A stretch of 64,000 nucleotides of DNA, taken from positions 558,001-622,000 of the forward strand of contig CAWFXI010000007.1 in the NCBI GenBank assembly GCA_963819685.1, given 5' to 3'. The notes beneath the pieces were generated by a model. The model saw only the letters and a program-made list of their open reading frames with translations, was not told the DNA's origin and did not search any database. A program made the translations under genes and the position numbers. Shown in pieces: positions 61,119-64,000 of this stretch. Every line of letters starts with the position of its first letter. Position 1 is the stretch's first letter. The DNA is from CAIUGU01 sp963819685 (GTDB taxonomy: Bacteria; Pseudomonadota; Gammaproteobacteria; Steroidobacterales; Steroidobacteraceae).

Positions 61119-63323
61119 ATGTCTTCCTCATCCAGCTCCACGCCCTACACATTGTCACGCGTGGAAACGCCGAACCGGCGACGGAACCCGTCCGTAGCAC
61201 GGCTACTGGGCGCGTCTGCTCTGCTTTGGGCGGCAAGCTTTTCGATATCCAGCCAGGCGGTTGCGCAAGCCAATCGTCTTGAACGGGTTGAAACGAGCAG
61301 CCTGCCTGGTGATCAGGTCGAGGTCAGGTTGCTCATGAGTGACCCGGCGCCACAGCCGCTCAGCTTTACCGTCGACAATCCCGCCCGGATTTCGCTCGAT
61401 CTGCCTGGCACGACGATCGGTCTTGCTTCTCGCCGGGTAGACGTCAACAAAGGCGTGCTCGACACCATCAATGCCGCTGAGGCCAATGGTCGCACCCGTA
61501 TCGTCATGAACCTCGACAGGCTGGTTTCTTATGAAACCCGCCTCGATGGCAATGCCATTGTCGTGACTCTGGCGGCCGCACCCGCTGCCGCCGTAGCGGC
61601 ATCTTCATCACCTGTTCTGTCACAGGCCGCATCTGGTGCGCCGGTAGCAGCTGGCGGGCGAAGTGTCAGCAACGTCGATTTTCGCCGTGGAGCCGACGGT
61701 TCAGGACGGGTCGTCGTTCAGTTGACTGATCCGCGTGCCAACGCAGATATACGCCAGGAGGGCGGACGCATCGTTGTAAATTTCCCTGGTGCCTCCATTC
61801 CGGACAGCCAGCTGCGAAGACTCGATGTTGTTGATTTCGCCACGCCTGTAACTTCAATCGACGCGCTGCGAGTTGGGGACGGTGCGCGACTGGTCATTGC
61901 CGCTTCGGGCGACTTTGAGCAGATCGCCTATCAGACAGACAACCTGTACACGATCGAGATCAAGCCAGTTGTGAAATTGCCTCCCGGGCTCGAGGAGCAG
62001 AAGGAGTACAAGGGCGAGCGACTGACGTTGAACTTCCAGGATATCGAGACGCGCGCTGTGCTGCAGCTTCTGGCGGATACCAGCGGCCAGAACATGGTGA
62101 TCAGCGATACGGTGCAGGGCAATGTGACACTTCGTCTGCAAAACGTTCCCTGGGACCAGGCGCTGGACATCGTCATGCGGACGAAAGGACTCGATATGCG
62201 CCAGGAAGGTAACGTGATCCTGGTTGCCCCGGCTCCGGAAATAGCGGCTCGCGAGAAGGAACTGCTGGCTGCTCGCAAGGAAATTTCCGAGCTTTCCCCA
62301 CTGCGGACGGAATACCTTCAGGTCAACTACGCGAAGGCGAACGACCTGGCTGCGCTGATAAAGTCTGGTGCAGGCAATTCGCTGCTATCCGAACGCGGTA
62401 GCGTCGCAATCGATGAGCGTACCAACACGCTGTTGCTGCAGGATACGCCGGAGCGCCTCACGGATATCCGGCGCCTCGTCTCCACGCTGGACATTCCAGT
62501 TCGCCAGGTTCTCATCGAAGCCCGCATCGTGATCGTCAGCGACGACTTCAGCCGCGAGCTGGGTGTCCGTTTCGGAGCGACCGCAGCGTTTGATCATGGT
62601 GGTAGCGACGGCGGCGGTATCGTTGGCGCAAACGGATTCGTTACCGAGGACGACGACTACATCCTTACGCGCGCGTCACCGGATCCGCGGGGCACCCCTG
62701 GATTCGTGCAGGGTGACCCTTCGGACCGTTACATGGTGAATTTGCCGGTAGCAAATGCGGCCGGCCGGCTTGCATTGACGCTGCTTGATTCCGACTATCT
62801 GGTCGACCTCGAGCTGTCGGCTGCTCAGGCGGAAGGGCGAGGCGAGATCATTTCTTCACCTCGGGTGATCACGGCAAACCAGAAGGAGGCCAGCATCGAG
62901 CAGGGCCAGGAGATTCCCTATCAGGAGTCCTCTTCGAGCGGCGCCACGACAACGCAGTTCAAGAAGGCAGTGCTCAGCCTCAAGGTGACCCCGCAGATCA
63001 CGCCCGACAATCGCGTAATTCTGGACCTTACCGTGAGCAAGGACAGTGTAGGTGAGCTGGTCTCGAGCGCGACAGGCGGTTTCGTGCCCAGCATCGACAC
63101 CCGCGAAATCATTACCCGCGTCATGGTAAACGACGGTCAGACCGTGGTCCTCGGCGGCATCCTCGAAACAGAGCGCCGCGACGGTGAAAAGAAGGTGCCA
63201 TTCCTGGGGGATATCCCGTTCCTGGGTTACCTGTTCAAGACGACAACCAGCAGCGACAACAAGGACGAGCTGCTGATCTTCGTCACACCGAAGATTCTCC
63301 GCGAGGGCTCGAACATCTTCTGA
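61119..63323 (+). CDS. pilQ: Type IV pilus secretin PilQ
   Basis: The protein (734 residues from ATG 61119; the frame also opens at 61092, overlapping pilP) has a signal peptide ending AVAQA, two AMIN peptidoglycan-binding domains (about 50-280), an STN domain (LNFQDIETRAVLQLLADTSG), a secretin N-domain and the secretin barrel (VPFLGDIPFLGYLFK). It forms the outer-membrane pore for the pilus. GGGAG at 61107 supports the later start. Confidence 0.95.
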   Translation: MSSSSSSTPYTLSRVETPNRRRNPSVARLLGASALLWAASFSISSQAVAQANRLERVETSSLPGDQVEVRLLMSDPAPQPLSFTVDNPARISLDLPGTTIGLASRRVDVNKGVLDTINAAEANGRTRIVMNLDRLVSYETRLDGNAIVVTLAAAPAAAVAASSSPVLSQAASGAPVAAGGRSVSNVDFRRGADGSGRVVVQLTDPRANADIRQEGGRIVVNFPGASIPDSQLRRLDVVDFATPVTSIDALRVGDGARLVIAASGDFEQIAYQTDNLYTIEIKPVVKLPPGLEEQKEYKGERLTLNFQDIETRAVLQLLADTSGQNMVISDTVQGNVTLRLQNVPWDQALDIVMRTKGLDMRQEGNVILVAPAPEIAAREKELLAARKEISELSPLRTEYLQVNYAKANDLAALIKSGAGNSLLSERGSVAIDERTNTLLLQDTPERLTDIRRLVSTLDIPVRQVLIEARIVIVSDDFSRELGVRFGATAAFDHGGSDGGGIVGANGFVTEDDDYILTRASPDPRGTPGFVQGDPSDRYMVNLPVANAAGRLALTLLDSDYLVDLELSAAQAEGRGEIISSPRVITANQKEASIEQGQEIPYQESSSSGATTTQFKKAVLSLKVTPQITPDNRVILDLTVSKDSVGELVSSATGGFVPSIDTREIITRVMVNDGQTVVLGGILETERRDGEKKVPFLGDIPFLGYLFKTTTSSDNKDELLIFVTPKILREGSNIF

Positions 63324-63376
63324 TTCTGCACGGCGTCTCGCCGGGCCCTGACAGGGCTCGAATTTGATGTGACAAT

Positions 63377-63402
63377 ACACGGCCGCAGCGATGCGGCCGT
63401 GT
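63377..63402. terminator. Strong hairpin between pilQ and aroK
   Basis: A perfect 10-bp stem ACACGGCCGC (63377-63386) / GCGGCCGTGT (63393-63402) with a 6-nt loop is followed by TCATTTC, ten bases before the aroK ATG. The T-tract is broken, so it may be a partial terminator or a structure controlling aroK translation. A weaker GCCCT/AGGGC hairpin precedes it near 63345. Confidence 0.55.
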
Positions 63403-63412
63403 TCATTTCAGT

Positions 63413-63946
63413 ATGATCGGAAAAACCAGTATCTTCCTTATCGGCCCCATGGGATCCGGCAAAACCGCTGTTGGCAGACAGCTGGCCAGAATGCTTGACC
63501 TCGAATTTCACGACAGTGACGTCGAGATCGAGTCCCGCACGGGCGTTGATATTCCGCTGATCTTCGAAAAGGAAGGCGAGGTGGGCTTCCGTGAACGCGA
63601 GCGAGAAGTCATAGATTCATTGACTGCAAAGGAAGGGATTGTTCTTGCAACGGGAGGAGGCGCTGTTCTGCGCCCGTCCAATCGGGAGCACCTGTCAACT
63701 CGTGGCTGTGTGGTCTATCTGCAAACCTCTGTTGATCAGCAGCTGGAAAGAACCCGCCACGGACGCCAGCGCCCGCTCCTGTACACAAGTGATCCAAAGT
63801 CCCGATTGCGGGAATTGCTGATCGAGCGTTTGCCTCTCTATGAGGCCACCGCCGATTTCGTTGTCAACACCGATGGTCGTCGCGTGCAGGCCGTTGTTGA
63901 CGAGATTGCGCAGTTGCTCGCACAGCGTACTCACGCTCGGTCCTGA
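63413..63946 (+). CDS. aroK: Shikimate kinase I
   Basis: The 177-residue enzyme has the P-loop IGPMGSGKTAVGRQLA, substrate motif DSDVEIESRTG, GFREREREVI and LATGGGAVL. It phosphorylates shikimate. No Shine-Dalgarno sequence is visible before ATG 63413 and a strong hairpin is adjacent, suggesting structure-controlled initiation. pilQ-aroK-aroB is the usual order. Confidence 0.96.
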   Translation: MIGKTSIFLIGPMGSGKTAVGRQLARMLDLEFHDSDVEIESRTGVDIPLIFEKEGEVGFREREREVIDSLTAKEGIVLATGGGAVLRPSNREHLSTRGCVVYLQTSVDQQLERTRHGRQRPLLYTSDPKSRLRELLIERLPLYEATADFVVNTDGRRVQAVVDEIAQLLAQRTHARS

Positions 63947-63953
63947 ATAGAGC

Positions 63954-64000
63954 ATGGAACACCTGGACATTTCTCTCGGTGCGCGCAGCTACCCGATCCT
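63954..64000 (+). CDS. aroB: 3-Dehydroquinate synthase (partial, N-terminus only)
   Basis: The 15 complete codons visible read MEHLDISLGARSYPI, matching the start of AroB, which makes 3-dehydroquinate from DAHP. The gene lies 7 bp after aroK, as expected for the aroKB operon, and continues beyond the window. Confidence 0.85.
   Translation, partial: MEHLDISLGARSYPI

Overview
The window reads as one continuous stretch of core chromosome from an aerobic, GC-rich (roughly 60% or more G+C) Gammaproteobacterium. Marker arrangements support this: yibN-grxC beside envC, gmk-rpoZ-spoT with recG, tatABC-dtd, pilMNOPQ-aroK-aroB divergent from ponA, and an LpoP-type lipoprotein coupled to PBP1b. The mix resembles deep-branching lineages such as Steroidobacterales, Nevskiales or Xanthomonadales relatives, but the exact taxon is inference. 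I see no phage, plasmid, insertion sequence, CRISPR array, tRNA or rRNA. Two genes, ctaC and bioD, are interrupted by single-base frameshifts only 1.7 kb apart.

Layout. 1-6 kb: redox/sulfur genes (grxC, yibN), the amidase activator envC, two c-di-GMP proteins with altered GGDEF motifs, and a holin-4-like membrane protein. 6-9.5 kb: two unrelated peptide uptake systems (OPT and POT). 9.7-15 kb: twin-arginine translocase, D-aminoacyl-tRNA deacylase, then PBP1b with its lipoprotein. 15-20.3 kb: TrkH/TrkA potassium uptake and UvrD. 20.4-30.8 kb: a lipoprotein, a double VanZ protein and a complete aa3-type cytochrome c oxidase locus (heme O/A synthesis, SURF1, CtaG, a 43-residue membrane protein, subunits I-III). 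30.9-35.7 kb: the biotin operon bioB-F-H-C-D. 35.9-38.8 kb: comF, nhaA, ubiA. 38.9-44.7 kb: recG-ridA-spoT-rpoZ-gmk. 45-51.4 kb: CoA transferase, yicC, PP2C phosphatase, rph, rdgB, hemW, rpmE. 51.6-64 kb: BepA-like protease, citrate synthase, an unknown gene, PBP1a, the type IV pilus assembly operon and the shikimate genes.

Gene strand switches near 47.4 kb. From 6 to 47.4 kb 34 of 40 genes are on the minus strand; from 47.4 to 64 kb 14 of 16 are on the plus strand. Close to this switch, upstream of rpmE, lies a cluster of three perfect DnaA boxes and one near-match flanking an AT-rich segment. This is the most interesting regulatory or replication candidate. The second is a family of palindromic repeats: a five-hairpin array between gmk and scoA, a 40/42-identical segment that supplies the nhaA stop codon, and a related copy inside the signal-peptide region of ctaC. 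No wholly new multi-gene system is evident; the novelty is in these sites and in a few unusual proteins.
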